Shown in pieces: positions 10,175-18,732 of a DNA stretch of 64,000 nucleotides. A program made the position numbers and the translations under genes. Numbering within the stretch: the stretch's first letter is position 1; the number at the start of each line of letters is the position of its first letter. The DNA comes from Segatella copri (GTDB lineage: Bacteria > Bacteroidota > Bacteroidia > Bacteroidales > Bacteroidaceae), in the NCBI RefSeq assembly GCF_026015295.1, contig NZ_JAPDUW010000001.1:3061501-3125500 (forward strand). The letters run 5' to 3'. The notes under the pieces are model-generated. The model searched no databases. It was not told where the DNA came from and saw nothing but the letters and a program-made list of their open reading frames with translations.

Positions 10175-10203
10175 GGCTGTTAACTGTTAACCTGTTAACC
10201 CCG
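10175..10203 (+). repeat. GTTAAC-rich dispersed repeat, copy A
   Basis: Consists of GGCTGTTAACTGTTAACC followed by TGTTAACCCCG. Three GTTAAC hexamers are spaced 7-8 bp apart. One of eight copies in the window; this one lies just upstream of the terminator shared by two convergent genes. Confidence 0.75.
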
Positions 10204-10220
10204 TGAGGTAATGATATAAG

Positions 10221-10262
10221 AAAAGGTCGTGAGGTTCAATCAGAAATCTCACGACCTTTTTT
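10221..10262. terminator. Bidirectional terminator
   Basis: The arms AAAAGGTCGTGAG (10221-10233) and CTCACGACCTTTT (10248-10260) are perfectly complementary and end in T runs on both strands. It separates the S41 protease gene from the convergent symporter gene. Confidence 0.85.
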
Positions 10263-10286
10263 GTATTTATCTTTTTCAGAAGTCAT

Positions 10287-11258
10287 TTACTTCTTCTCAT
10301 GCAGATGGTCCCATTTCAGATAGATTCCTGCAAGGATGGTGCCGGAAATGCTGTGCCAGGCGCAGCTGATGGCGCAAGGCAATACGGCGAGAGGCTGGGC
10401 TGCGAAGAAGTTGCCAGCCAGTACCGTGGCAAGACCGGCGTTCTGCATTCCTACCTCAATACTGATGGTACGCTTCTTGGCAGTATTGAATCCGGCACAT
10501 TTGCCGGCAAGCCAACCGAGAAGATAACCCAGCGTGTTGTGGCAGAAAACCACGGCGAAAGTCCAGAGGAAGAGCGATAAGCCGCGAGCTACGAGGTCAT
10601 CATGAACCGTAGAAATCACACCGCCTACGATGATTGCCAGACACGTAACGCTGATGCCCGGCATCAGACTCTGGATGGTAGGGAAGCAGTCTTTCTTGCC
10701 GTAAATATAGTTGAGGGCGCAGCCGATGGCTACAGGAATAATCGTTACGATGAGGATGTTGATGAACATTCCCACAGCATCTACATGGATAATCTCGCCT
10801 GCCGTAATCTTCATCAGCAGCGGAGTCATCACCGGTGCAAGAATGGTAGAGGCGCAGGTCATTCCTACGGAGAAAGCTACGTCGCCATGACACAGATAAC
10901 TCATAATGTTGCTCGAAACGCCGCCCGGACAGCAACCTACCAGCAGGATTCCGAGTGCCAGGGCTGGGTCAAGATGCCACACATGAACCAGGGTGTAAGC
11001 CACGCCAGGCATGATGATAAACTGGGCACAGGCTCCGATGAAGACATCCAGCGGGCGCTGAGCCAAAATCTTGAAGTCGTTGGTGGTCAAGGTCAGACCC
11101 ATAGTGAGCATGATGATGCCGAGAATGACGGTTTGAGTAGTTCCGCGCACCCAGTCGAAGGTATGTGGGAAGAAGAATGTGAACACTGCAACACCTATCA
11201 CGAAGATAGATGTGTAATTGGCCAGCAGCTTGCTGAGCCCTTGAAATAACTTAAGCAT
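10287..11258 (-). CDS. Bile acid:sodium symporter family (BASS) transporter
   Basis: 323 residues, almost entirely hydrophobic with about nine to ten membrane segments. Family features include MGLTLTTNDFKILAQRP near residue 55 and the sodium-site-like CCPGGVSSNIMSYLCHGD, plus SIEVGMQNAGLA in the second half. BASS proteins are inner-membrane secondary carriers for bile acids, pantoate or other organic anions; the substrate cannot be told from sequence. Taurocholate uptake would suit a gut organism but that is only inference. It is monocistronic and convergent with the S41 protease gene. Confidence 0.85.
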   Translation of the reverse strand: MLKLFQGLSKLLANYTSIFVIGVAVFTFFFPHTFDWVRGTTQTVILGIIMLTMGLTLTTNDFKILAQRPLDVFIGACAQFIIMPGVAYTLVHVWHLDPALALGILLVGCCPGGVSSNIMSYLCHGDVAFSVGMTCASTILAPVMTPLLMKITAGEIIHVDAVGMFINILIVTIIPVAIGCALNYIYGKKDCFPTIQSLMPGISVTCLAIIVGGVISTVHDDLVARGLSLFLWTFAVVFCHNTLGYLLGWLAGKCAGFNTAKKRTISIEVGMQNAGLATVLAGNFFAAQPLAVLPCAISCAWHSISGTILAGIYLKWDHLHEKK

Positions 11259-11495
11259 AATTCTATTTCTTTTAAAATCCTGATATTTCTCTCTTATTTA
11301 TTTCTTTCCTCGCTTTCAATATCGAGTGCAAAAGTACGTCTTTTCTATCGGATAAACAAATTATTCTGTAAGAAAATGATAAATTATAACATTTTTATAG
11401 GGTAACGCTTGCAAATCTGCACGAATCTTTTGGGATTGTGCAAAATCATGGGCAAAATAATTCGGCTTTTCTTCTTTAATTCCGCAACAAATGTG

Positions 11496-11503
11496 TAACT
11501 TTG
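11496..11503 (+). promoter_or_regulatory. -7 element of the ruvB promoter
   Basis: TAACTTTG matches TAnnTTTG, 28 bp before the ruvB ATG. No perfect -33 TTTG is seen at the right spacing. Confidence 0.5.
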
Positions 11504-11531
11504 CACCCATATTATCGATAATAGTCATAGA

Positions 11532-12566
11532 ATGAACGAAGATTTTGATATAAGACAAGAAATGGTTTCGCCTGCCGAAAAGGAATTCGAGAAGGCGCTG
11601 CGCCCGCTGAAGTTTTCTGATTTCAGCGGACAGAATGGCGTGGTAGAAAATCTCGAGGTCTTTGTTGAGGCTGCCAAATATCGTGGCGAACCACTCGACC
11701 ATACGCTCCTCCACGGTCCGCCGGGATTGGGTAAGACTACGCTGAGCAACATCATCGCCAACGAACTGGGCGTAGGATTCAAGATTACATCGGGTCCTGT
11801 GCTTGATAAGCCGGGCGATCTGGCGGGAATCCTTACCTCGCTGGAGCCCAACGATGTGCTCTTTATCGATGAAATCCACCGTCTTTCGCCTGTCGTAGAG
11901 GAGTATCTCTATTCGGCGATGGAGGATTACCGCATCGACATCATGATAGATAAGGGTCCTTCGGCTCGCAGCATCCAGATAGACTTGAATCCGTTTACCC
12001 TCGTGGGAGCGACAACGAGAAGCGGTCTGCTTACAGCTCCTCTGCGCGCCCGTTTCGGAATCAATCTGCATCTGGAATATTACGACCCGGCTACGCTTCA
12101 GAAGATTATCAAGCGAAGTGCGATGCTCCTGAAGGTGCCGATAGAGGATGAGGCGGCAGTGGAAATCTCCCGCCGTTCGCGCGGAACTCCTCGTATCGCC
12201 AACTCTCTGCTCAGAAGAGTGCGTGATTTTGCCCAGGTAAAGGGCAACGGAACCATCACTTACGATATTGCCCAGATGGCGCTCAAGGCACTCAACATCG
12301 ACCAGTATGGCTTGGATGAGATAGACAACAAGATTCTCACCACCATCATCGACAAGTTCCGTGGTGGCCCAGTAGGCGTAAGCACCATTGCCACGGCAAT
12401 AGGCGAGGATGGCGGCACCGTAGAGGAGGTTTATGAGCCGTTCCTCATCATGGAGGGCTTCATCAAGCGCACGCCGCGAGGAAGAATGGCAACGCCGCTT
12501 GCCTACGAGCATCTCGGCAGAAATCCGTATACAAGCAATATTATGCAGGGAGACTTGTTTGAGTGA
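11532..12566 (+). CDS. ruvB: Holliday junction branch-migration helicase RuvB
   Basis: 344 residues, the full family length. Walker A GPPGLGKT is at 62-69 and Walker B FIDEIHRL near 111-118. The sensor segment [18 protein letters not shown] includes the arginine finger, and the C-terminal winged helix shows [20 protein letters not shown]. RuvB is the AAA+ motor that drives branch migration with RuvA in recombinational repair. Its last codon and stop merge into a GTGAAGA repeat: the TGA stop comes from GAGTGAAGAACG. coaD follows 22 bp later, so a ruvB-coaD-ybeY transcript is likely. Confidence 0.95.
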   Translation: MNEDFDIRQEMVSPAEKEFEKALRPLKFSDFSGQNGVVENLEVFVEAAKYRGEPLDHTLLHGPPGLGKTTLSNIIANELGVGFKITSGPVLDKPGDLAGILTSLEPNDVLFIDEIHRLSPVVEEYLYSAMEDYRIDIMIDKGPSARSIQIDLNPFTLVGATTRSGLLTAPLRARFGINLHLEYYDPATLQKIIKRSAMLLKVPIEDEAAVEISRRSRGTPRIANSLLRRVRDFAQVKGNGTITYDIAQMALKALNIDQYGLDEIDNKILTTIIDKFRGGPVGVSTIATAIGEDGGTVEEVYEPFLIMEGFIKRTPRGRMATPLAYEHLGRNPYTSNIMQGDLFE

Positions 12567-12586
12567 AGAACGAAGAGTGAAGAAAA
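12562..12586 (+). repeat. GTGAAGA-type repeat, short copy 3, at the ruvB stop
   Basis: GAGTGAAGAACGAAGAGTGA followed by AGAA covers the ruvB stop codon and the gap to coaD. It is the same heptad-like repeat as at 8491 and 10107 and in the long in-gene copies. Confidence 0.65.
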
Positions 12587-12588
12587 AC

Positions 12589-13074
12589 ATGAAGATAGGA
12601 ATATTTACGGGTACATTCGACCCATTTACGATAGGACATCAGAACATTGCCGAGCGTGCCTTGCCGATGTTCGACAAGCTCGTGATTGCAGTGGCGGTGA
12701 GCAAGCTGAAGCACGCCAGCGAGGAAATCTCGAAGCGTGTGGAGGATATCAAGGCTGTTTTTCCGAAGGAATGTTCGGAGTTGGTGGATGCGGAGGATGC
12801 ATCTAAGGGTTATCGCCTGGAGGTGGTTTCTTACGATGATCTCACCATCGATTTGGCGCATCGCCTGGGAGCCAGGTTTCTGGTTCGTGGCGTCCGTTCT
12901 GCCAAGGATTTCGAGTACGAAAGAGAGCAGGCTGACATCAATAAGCAGTTGGGCGGCGTAGAAACCATCCTGCTGTTTTCTGACCCAAGATACAGCAGCA
13001 TCAGCTCAACGCTGGTTAGGGAATTGAGATTCTTCGGAAGAGAAGTAGATGAATTTTTACCAAAAATAAAATAA
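12589..13074 (+). CDS. coaD: Pantetheine-phosphate adenylyltransferase
   Basis: 161 residues from ATG 12589 (MKIGIFTGTFDPFTIGH). The nucleotidyltransferase motif TGTFDPFTIGH ends in the catalytic His17 of the family's T/S-x-G-H signature. The C-terminal segment YSSISSTLVREL is the second ATP-binding signature. CoaD transfers AMP from ATP to 4'-phosphopantetheine, the penultimate step of coenzyme A synthesis, in the cytosol. A longer frame from 12433 overlaps ruvB and is rejected. ybeY follows 20 bp later. Confidence 0.93.
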   Translation: MKIGIFTGTFDPFTIGHQNIAERALPMFDKLVIAVAVSKLKHASEEISKRVEDIKAVFPKECSELVDAEDASKGYRLEVVSYDDLTIDLAHRLGARFLVRGVRSAKDFEYEREQADINKQLGGVETILLFSDPRYSSISSTLVRELRFFGREVDEFLPKIK

Positions 13075-13094
13075 AAAATAGGAGGAAGAAGCGT

Positions 13095-13529
13095 ATGATA
13101 ACATACAATGTAGACGGCGTGAAAATGCCAAAGATCAAGAAGCGTGATACGAGTGCCTGGATTCGCAAGGTAGCTGCCTCTCATGGCCGCAAGGTGGGTG
13201 AGATTGGCTATATGTTTGTAGATGACGAGAAGATTCTCGAAGTGAACAACGAGTATCTGGGGCATGATTACTATACCGATGTCATCACCTTCGATTACGA
13301 TGAGGATGATGTGATTAACGGCGACATCGTGATTTCGCTCGATACGGTCCGCACCAATGCCGAGCTGTTTGGCAAGACCTACGATGATGAGCTTCACCGC
13401 GTCATCATCCATGGCATCCTGCACCTCTGCGGAATCAACGACAAGGGTCCGGGAGAGCGAGAAATCATGGAGGAGAACGAGAACAAGGCATTAGCCCTGC
13501 TCGAAGGTGCTTCAATATTGAAGAAGTAA
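13095..13529 (+). CDS. ybeY: Endoribonuclease YbeY (rRNA maturation)
   Basis: 144 residues with the site AGGAGG upstream. YbeY is a metal-dependent RNase for 16S rRNA maturation and ribosome quality control. The motif IHGILHLCGIND carries His106 and His110 of the H-x3-H-x5-H zinc site; the third ligand position is Asp116 rather than His. From memory, Bacteroidetes homologues also have Asp there (GYKDK), so this is probably a lineage feature, not inactivation. The N-terminal MFVDDEKILEVNNEYLGHDY segment is conserved. Last gene of the ruvB-coaD-ybeY group. Confidence 0.88.
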   Translation: MITYNVDGVKMPKIKKRDTSAWIRKVAASHGRKVGEIGYMFVDDEKILEVNNEYLGHDYYTDVITFDYDEDDVINGDIVISLDTVRTNAELFGKTYDDELHRVIIHGILHLCGINDKGPGEREIMEENENKALALLEGASILKK

Positions 13530-13561
13530 TATCCTCCAGTTTTAAGGGAAAAGTATAAAAA

Positions 13562-13591
13562 AACAGCTGTTAACTGTTAACCTGTTAACTG
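13562..13591 (+). repeat. GTTAAC-rich dispersed repeat, copy B
   Basis: AACAGCTGTTAACTGTTAAC followed by CTGTTAACTG, just after ybeY and before the terminator. It has the same orientation and order of hexamers as copies A and C. Confidence 0.75.
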
Positions 13592-13595
13592 CGAA

Positions 13596-13638
13596 TAAAA
13601 AAAGGAGATTTCAACCATCATCGTTGGAGTCTCCCTTT
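13596..13638. terminator. Bidirectional terminator between ybeY and dusB
   Basis: The imperfect arms GGAGATTTCAAC and GTTGGAGTCTCC pair with G-T wobbles, flanked by A and T runs. A second small hairpin (GCGGAT...ATCCGC, about 13657-13673) follows before the dusB stop. Confidence 0.7.
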
Positions 13639-13684
13639 ACTTATCTTATGGTTTCGGCGGATTTGCCATCCGCCGCAAGCAAGT

Positions 13685-14674
13685 CTAGATTTCTATCGCC
13701 TTGATTCTCTCTCGGCATTCTTTCAATATCTCTTTCAGTTCCTCCACGGTAGTGGCTCTCAGCATGGCGATTCTCGTCTGGCGAAAATCGGGAATGCCTT
13801 TGAAGATAGGGGAGGCAGCAAGGTGGCGACGGGTGTGGAGAATGCCTCTGTACTCGTCGATGCGCTCCACGTTGATGCGCAGCTGCTCCTCCAGGAGGTC
13901 AATTTTCTCATCCACGGTTAATGGAGTTGCGCCTGTATTATCCAGATAATCACGTATTTCCTTGAAAATCCATGGCCTTCCGAAGGTGGCGCGGCCAATC
14001 ATCACCGCATCTACGCCGTATCTTTCGAAGGCAAGCTTGGCTTCCTCCGGGGTCGTAATGTCGCCGTTGCCGATGATAGGAATATGGATGCGGGGATTGT
14101 TCTTCACCTCTCCGATGAGGCTCCAGTCGGCTTCTCCGGTGTACATCTGGCTACGGGTTCTGCCGTGGATGGTAAGCGCCTGTATTCCGCAATCCTGTAG
14201 CTGCTCGGCAAGGTCGGTGATGATGAGGTTCTCGCAATCCCATCCCAATCGGGTTTTCACAGTTACCGGCACGTTTACCGCCTTTACCACTTCTCTTGTA
14301 ATATCCAGCATCAATGGGATATTTCGGAGCATTCCGGCTCCTGCACCCTTTCCGGCAACCTTCTTTACCGGGCAACCGAAGTTGATATCAATCACATCCG
14401 GCTTCGCCTGTTCTACGATTTTTGCAGCTTCCACCATATCCTCTGTGGTTCTGCCGTAAATCTGAATGCCCACAGGGCGCTCTTCATCACTTATCGTAAG
14501 TTTGCTGACGGTGCTCTTGATGCTTCGCACCAGGGCTTCCGCCGATACGAACTCAGTATAAACCATGGCGGCTCCGAATCGCTTGCAGAGCATGCGAAAA
14601 CCAATATCTGTTACGTCTTCCATCGGAGCGAGGAAGAGGGGCTGAGGCCCAAATTCTATATTACCTATTTTCAT
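13685..14674 (-). CDS. dusB: tRNA-dihydrouridine synthase (DusB type)
   Basis: 329 residues. The TIM-barrel FMN enzyme begins with LFLAPMEDVTDIGFR. Catalytic Cys101 sits in DINFGCPVKKV. VKTRLGWD, LTIHGRTRSQMYTG and PIIGNGDI line the FMN and substrate site. It reduces uridines in the tRNA D-loop using NADPH. It is transcribed leftwards; dprA lies 92 bp upstream on the same strand, so coupling is uncertain. Confidence 0.92.
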   Translation of the reverse strand: MKIGNIEFGPQPLFLAPMEDVTDIGFRMLCKRFGAAMVYTEFVSAEALVRSIKSTVSKLTISDEERPVGIQIYGRTTEDMVEAAKIVEQAKPDVIDINFGCPVKKVAGKGAGAGMLRNIPLMLDITREVVKAVNVPVTVKTRLGWDCENLIITDLAEQLQDCGIQALTIHGRTRSQMYTGEADWSLIGEVKNNPRIHIPIIGNGDITTPEEAKLAFERYGVDAVMIGRATFGRPWIFKEIRDYLDNTGATPLTVDEKIDLLEEQLRINVERIDEYRGILHTRRHLAASPIFKGIPDFRQTRIAMLRATTVEELKEILKECRERIKAIEI

Positions 14675-14766
14675 GAGTTTCGAGTGAAATCTTCTTATTC
14701 CTATGATGTATATCTTCTTTTTTGCGGCTGCAAAGTTACTGCTTTTTTCTGAAAATAAAGAAAATA

Positions 14767-15897
14767 CTACTTCAAAAGATGATACATTCCCCCTGCAAAG
14801 GTCTTGATGACTCCCTTCATCTCCAATGTGAAGAGGAGGGAAGTGAGGCGAGAAATGTCGATATTCGTCTTTACGGAGATGAGATTCACTTGCAGGTCGT
14901 TGGTCTTGGAGAGGACTTCTACGATGAGTTGCTCCTCGGGCGATAACTCGGGAAAGAGGCTGCGCTCGATGCCTTGCTGCTTGGCTCGCATCAGGGTGGC
15001 GTCATCCTGCCAGCGCATGTCCTTCACGAAATCCTCGGCACAGGTGATGAGCGTGGCGCCGTTGTTGCGTATCAGGTTGTTGCAGCCTTCGCTGTAGTGG
15101 TCGCCTATCCTGCCCGGGAAGGTGAAGACGTCCCTACCGTAGGATTGCGAAATATCGCAGGTGATGAGGCCGCCGCCGTGAGCTGCGCTCTCTATCAGGA
15201 TGCAGGCATCCGACATTCCCGCTACGATGCGGTTGCGGCGCACGAAGTTTATCTTATCAGCGTTTGTACGGGTAAGGAATTCTGTGAGCAGTCCGCCCTG
15301 TTCTATCATTCTTGCCGCCGTTTCCCGGTGCTGACGAGGATAGAGATCATCCAAGCCATGCGCCAGCACACCTATGGTTTCGTAGCCGCTGGCGAGTGCC
15401 TGGCGGTGCGCCACGATATCCACTCCGTAGGCAAGTCCGCTTATGATGAGCACGTTGGGCGAAAGCTGCTTCAGGTCGGTGATGAAGCGGCGGATGAGGT
15501 CTTCGCCGTAAGGCGTGCAGTGGCGGGTTCCTACGATGTTGATGACGCGCTGCTGGTTGAGGTTGGCGTTGCCTTTATAAAAGAGGATGAGGGGTGCGTC
15601 ATCGCAATCCTTGAGGCGTTGCGGATAGCGGTCGTCGTTCATCGGAATGGGTTCTATTCCGTAGCGTATGTCGTACTCCAGTTCTTCCTCAGCGCGTTTT
15701 CGGGCTTCTTCGCAGTTCTGGATAGCGCTCACGAGTTTATCCGAGGCATCGGGGAGGATGTCTCTTAGGTTGTTCTTGTGCTCCAGGATGAGCGTAGCGG
15801 AGCCTACCTTTCTGTATAGCTCCAGCATTCCTGCCAGGCTGAAGTAATTGAGCCTTGTCAGGAGGATGGTGTTCAGTATTTCCTGTTGATCAGCCAT
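14767..15897 (-). CDS. dprA: DNA-processing protein DprA
   Basis: 376 residues. The Rossmann-like core shows IVGTRHCTPYGEDL, ISGLAYGVDIVAHRQAL, HGLDDLYPRQHR and ESAAHGGGL. An N-terminal helix-hairpin-helix-like region and a C-terminal winged helix (LEMKGVIKTFAGGMYHLLK) complete the usual DprA layout. DprA loads RecA on incoming single-stranded DNA in natural transformation; many non-competent bacteria also keep it. The DUF2851 gene lies 12 bp upstream on the same strand, suggesting co-transcription. Confidence 0.92.
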   Translation of the reverse strand: MADQQEILNTILLTRLNYFSLAGMLELYRKVGSATLILEHKNNLRDILPDASDKLVSAIQNCEEARKRAEEELEYDIRYGIEPIPMNDDRYPQRLKDCDDAPLILFYKGNANLNQQRVINIVGTRHCTPYGEDLIRRFITDLKQLSPNVLIISGLAYGVDIVAHRQALASGYETIGVLAHGLDDLYPRQHRETAARMIEQGGLLTEFLTRTNADKINFVRRNRIVAGMSDACILIESAAHGGGLITCDISQSYGRDVFTFPGRIGDHYSEGCNNLIRNNGATLITCAEDFVKDMRWQDDATLMRAKQQGIERSLFPELSPEEQLIVEVLSKTNDLQVNLISVKTNIDISRLTSLLFTLEMKGVIKTFAGGMYHLLK

Positions 15898-15909
15898 AAT
15901 TTTTATCTT

Positions 15910-17202
15910 TTATCTCTTCAAGTATTCGTAACCGATGCGACAGCGAAGGCATTCCTTCCTGTCGCAGTATTCCTTCTTCAGCTGTATGAGCGCCTGGCTA
16001 TCCCCGGCGTTCTCCACCGGCAGGCCGCATTCCTTCCACATCCTTACTATGTGGTTATTCTCGGCCTTCAGCTCCTCCAGGAAGTCGAAGGCGCGGTCGC
16101 AGTATTTCTCCTCGCCCCGGTGCCTTCCATAGGCAAAGAGGATGGGAACCACGGTGTTGATGATGAGCAGATTGAGCGAGAAAGGGGAGAGGTGCTTCTC
16201 GTTACGGATGCTCGTGCTGCCGAAGGTATAATGGGTTTCCCAATACTCCGTAACGCTGGTTGAGAGCACCTGCTTTGCCTCCTTCACCGTGCTTGCCTCG
16301 AGCAGCTGGCTCAGCCCCGCACGGCGGTTATAATAAAGATTGGCTAACTGCGAGATGCGGATGTGAGGGAAGTTCTGCGGACGCAGGCGCAGGAAGCGCC
16401 ACTGCTTGTAATCCATCGGTTGCAGCGAGAATTTATGCGAGAGATAGAGATATTCGTTCCTCAACCGGGAGAAATACCCGTCGTTCAGCGCGTCTTTCTG
16501 ATATCTTTCGGGAATGGTGTTCAGTTCCAGCAGTCCGGCTTGCCCCAGGAAGATGGCTTCTATCTGGAAGAGGTCGTCGCGGTGATGGTCTACGGCCCTC
16601 AGCGGCAGATGGTAAGCCCACTGCTCGAAGGCGTCGCCGTTGATTCCGAACCCGTAGTTGCGCGCCAGGGTCACGAAGTAGGCGTTTTCCCAATCGCCGT
16701 TACATTGCTTCACGCGCGCCTCTATCGCATCGGTTTTCTGCGATAAGCGCTCGGTTTGCAGGGCGCTCATCCAACTGTGCACGGTGAGGCGGGTGAGCGA
16801 TGGGATAATCTGGTAGCAGGGAGGATACTGGTCGATGCTCAGCAGCTCCTGATAATGTTTCGATACGTTGTCGGGAATGTCGAGCTGCAACTGCACGAGG
16901 GGTTCGCCTTTCGAGTTCTTTGCCTCTACATCGATGGTTCCGCAAACGTGCAGGATAACGTTGTCGTAGCGTTCATCCTTATCATGTCCGTGCACATACC
17001 AGTCGCTTGCCTTGTCATGAATCTCCACGTTTCCCACCCATAGGGTTCCGTTGAGTTTGATTTTGGCATTGAAGAAATCGGGCCCTGCGTTGCGGTTGTG
17101 CAGTCCGGGGTCAATTACTTCCACAGCCTGGTGCCAGGTGGTGGTGAGTGGAGAGAGTGGGAAGAGCTTGTGCTTCCACACATAATGAAGGAGTTGCTCC
17201 AT
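15910..17202 (-). CDS. DUF2851 family protein
   Basis: 430 residues from ATG 17202 (MEQLLHYVWKHKLFP). An upstream extension to 17250 lacks the family's usual start and is rejected. The segment HNRNAGPDFFNAKIKLNGTL and VGNVEIHDKASDWYVHGH match the Bacteroidetes DUF2851 family. The C-terminal CDRKECLRCRIGYEYLK contains a short cysteine cluster. Function is unknown; the acid- and His-rich motif hints at a metal-dependent enzyme, but that is inference. It precedes dprA in the same direction with a 12-bp gap. Confidence 0.8.
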   Translation of the reverse strand: MEQLLHYVWKHKLFPLSPLTTTWHQAVEVIDPGLHNRNAGPDFFNAKIKLNGTLWVGNVEIHDKASDWYVHGHDKDERYDNVILHVCGTIDVEAKNSKGEPLVQLQLDIPDNVSKHYQELLSIDQYPPCYQIIPSLTRLTVHSWMSALQTERLSQKTDAIEARVKQCNGDWENAYFVTLARNYGFGINGDAFEQWAYHLPLRAVDHHRDDLFQIEAIFLGQAGLLELNTIPERYQKDALNDGYFSRLRNEYLYLSHKFSLQPMDYKQWRFLRLRPQNFPHIRISQLANLYYNRRAGLSQLLEASTVKEAKQVLSTSVTEYWETHYTFGSTSIRNEKHLSPFSLNLLIINTVVPILFAYGRHRGEEKYCDRAFDFLEELKAENNHIVRMWKECGLPVENAGDSQALIQLKKEYCDRKECLRCRIGYEYLKR

Positions 17203-17285
17203 GTTGTTTCGGCTTTTATGGTTTATAGGATTGCCTCTTTCGGAACGCAAGTTCTTCGCTCGTGTGCGGAAGGGGTATTGAAAAA

Positions 17286-17315
17286 TCAGCTGTTAACTGT
17301 TAACCTGTTAACCCT
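17286..17315 (+). repeat. GTTAAC-rich dispersed repeat, copy C, overlapping a gene end
   Basis: TCAGCTGTTAACTGTTAACC followed by TGTTAACCCT. On the minus strand the TAA in one GTTAAC (17308-17310) is the stop codon of the thioesterase gene, so the repeat defines that protein's C-terminus. Confidence 0.75.
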
Positions 17316-17721
17316 GAGGAGAGAAGTATTTCTCGAATGCCTTGTCGTAGTCCTCGCTGTTGCCCAGCTTTCCGTTGATGAGGCAGACGAGTTCTACGGT
17401 TGCCTTGAGGCAGAGTTTCTCGTCCTTGGCACGGAAGATGTCCTGATGGAAAACATATCTTACGCCCTGCTTCTCCAGCCACAGACGCGAGAAGAATTCA
17501 TCATCGCATTGCAGCGGAACCTTGTACTGCAGGTTCATTCTCGCCACCACAGCATCCACGCCTTTGTTGTGCATTTCGGCAAAGCTGAGGCCGCATTCCT
17601 TCAGAAAGAGATGGCGGGTATGTTCCATGTAGTGCAGATAGTTGGCATTGTTCACGATGCCCTCAATATCGCACTCATAATCCCTTACTTCCATCTTCGT
17701 CTCAAAAATATATCTGCTCAT
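17308..17721 (-). CDS. Hotdog-fold acyl-CoA thioesterase (4HBT/YbgC type)
   Basis: 137 residues. The signature YECDIEGIVNNANYLHYME contains the probable catalytic Asp18 of the 4-hydroxybenzoyl-CoA thioesterase fold. These cytosolic enzymes hydrolyse acyl-CoA thioesters; the YbgC type accompanies the Tol-Pal system elsewhere, but no tol genes are present here. The final residues and stop lie inside GTTAAC repeat copy C, so the original C-terminus may have been altered. The DUF2851 gene starts about 105 bp downstream on the same strand. Confidence 0.85.
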   Translation of the reverse strand: MSRYIFETKMEVRDYECDIEGIVNNANYLHYMEHTRHLFLKECGLSFAEMHNKGVDAVVARMNLQYKVPLQCDDEFFSRLWLEKQGVRYVFHQDIFRAKDEKLCLKATVELVCLINGKLGNSEDYDKAFEKYFSPQG

Positions 17722-17844
17722 AATTTTCTCTTTTTTAGTTACTAAATGAGGCTAAAAGCCTTAAATCACTGCAAAAATAACCAAAATTTTCTATTTATTA
17801 TTATAATAACAAGGATTTTTCAAGGTTTTTCGAAGAAAAATGTG

Positions 17845-17852
17845 TATTTTTG
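17845..17852 (+). promoter_or_regulatory. -7 element of the dapB promoter
   Basis: TATTTTTG matches TAnnTTTG and lies about 110 bp before the dapB start. No perfect -33 TTTG is seen. Confidence 0.45.
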
Positions 17853-17961
17853 CATAAAAAAAGCTGCACTCGGCAATTTGAAAGCAAGCTTTCATTGCGC
17901 TCATTTGCATTTTTTTTGCCGAATAGAACAAAAAGTAAGAACAAATAAAAAATAGATAAAG

Positions 17962-18723
17962 ATGAAAATTGCTTTGATCGGCTACGGAAAGATGGGACAC
18001 ATGATCGAGGAGATCGCCCTGCAGCGTGGCCACGAAATCGTTTGTAAGATTGACGTGAATAACCCTCAAGACATCGACAGCCCGGAGTTCTGCTCTGCCG
18101 ATGTTGCCATTGAGTTTACCAACCCTACTGCCGCCTACGGCAACTATCTGAAGGCTTTCTCTCACAACGTGAAGGTGGTTTCAGGTTCTACAGGTTGGAT
18201 GAAAGACCATAAGGAAGACGTGGAGAAGCTCTGCGCCGACGGTAAGCAGACCCTCTTCTGGGCGTCTAACTTCAGCATCGGTGTGGCTATCTTCTCTGCC
18301 GTAAACCGCTATCTGGCTAAAATCATGAATGGTTTCCCACAGTACTCTGTATGCATGCAGGAAACCCACCACGTGCACAAGCTTGATGCGCCATCAGGTA
18401 CAGCCATCACCCTTGCCGAGGAAATCATCGACAACATCGACAGAAAGAAGGACTGGAAGCGTGGCGTTACTTATTGGACAGAGGATGGTCATCACGATGA
18501 GGGAGATGCAAACATCACCGATGAGGATTTGGTTATCAACTGCGTGCGCGATGGCGAGGTTCCGGGAATCCACGCCGTGATGTATGACAGCGATGCTGAT
18601 ATGATTACCATCGAGCACAGTGCCCACTCACGCAAGGGTTTCGCCCTGGGAGCCGTTCTCGCAGCTGAGTTCACAGCCAACCATTCCGGCTTGCTCACCA
18701 CATCAGATTTATTTAAGTTCTAA
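17962..18723 (+). CDS. dapB: 4-hydroxy-tetrahydrodipicolinate reductase
   Basis: 253 residues. NAD(P)-binding GYGKMGHMIEE is at 7-17. The segment IEFTNPTAAYGNYLKA follows, then the catalytic and substrate loop ETHHVHKLDAPSGTAIT and GEVPGIHAVMYD. DapB reduces 4-hydroxy-tetrahydrodipicolinate in the diaminopimelate/lysine pathway that also feeds peptidoglycan synthesis. The signal peptidase gene lepB begins 9 bp after the stop, so the two are probably one operon. Confidence 0.93.
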   Translation: MKIALIGYGKMGHMIEEIALQRGHEIVCKIDVNNPQDIDSPEFCSADVAIEFTNPTAAYGNYLKAFSHNVKVVSGSTGWMKDHKEDVEKLCADGKQTLFWASNFSIGVAIFSAVNRYLAKIMNGFPQYSVCMQETHHVHKLDAPSGTAITLAEEIIDNIDRKKDWKRGVTYWTEDGHHDEGDANITDEDLVINCVRDGEVPGIHAVMYDSDADMITIEHSAHSRKGFALGAVLAAEFTANHSGLLTTSDLFKF

Positions 18724-18732
18724 GCAGAAGTT

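Noticed and set aside
11361..12590. A 409-codon open frame antisense to ruvB
   Set aside because: The sense strand encodes a full RuvB with all AAA+ motifs.
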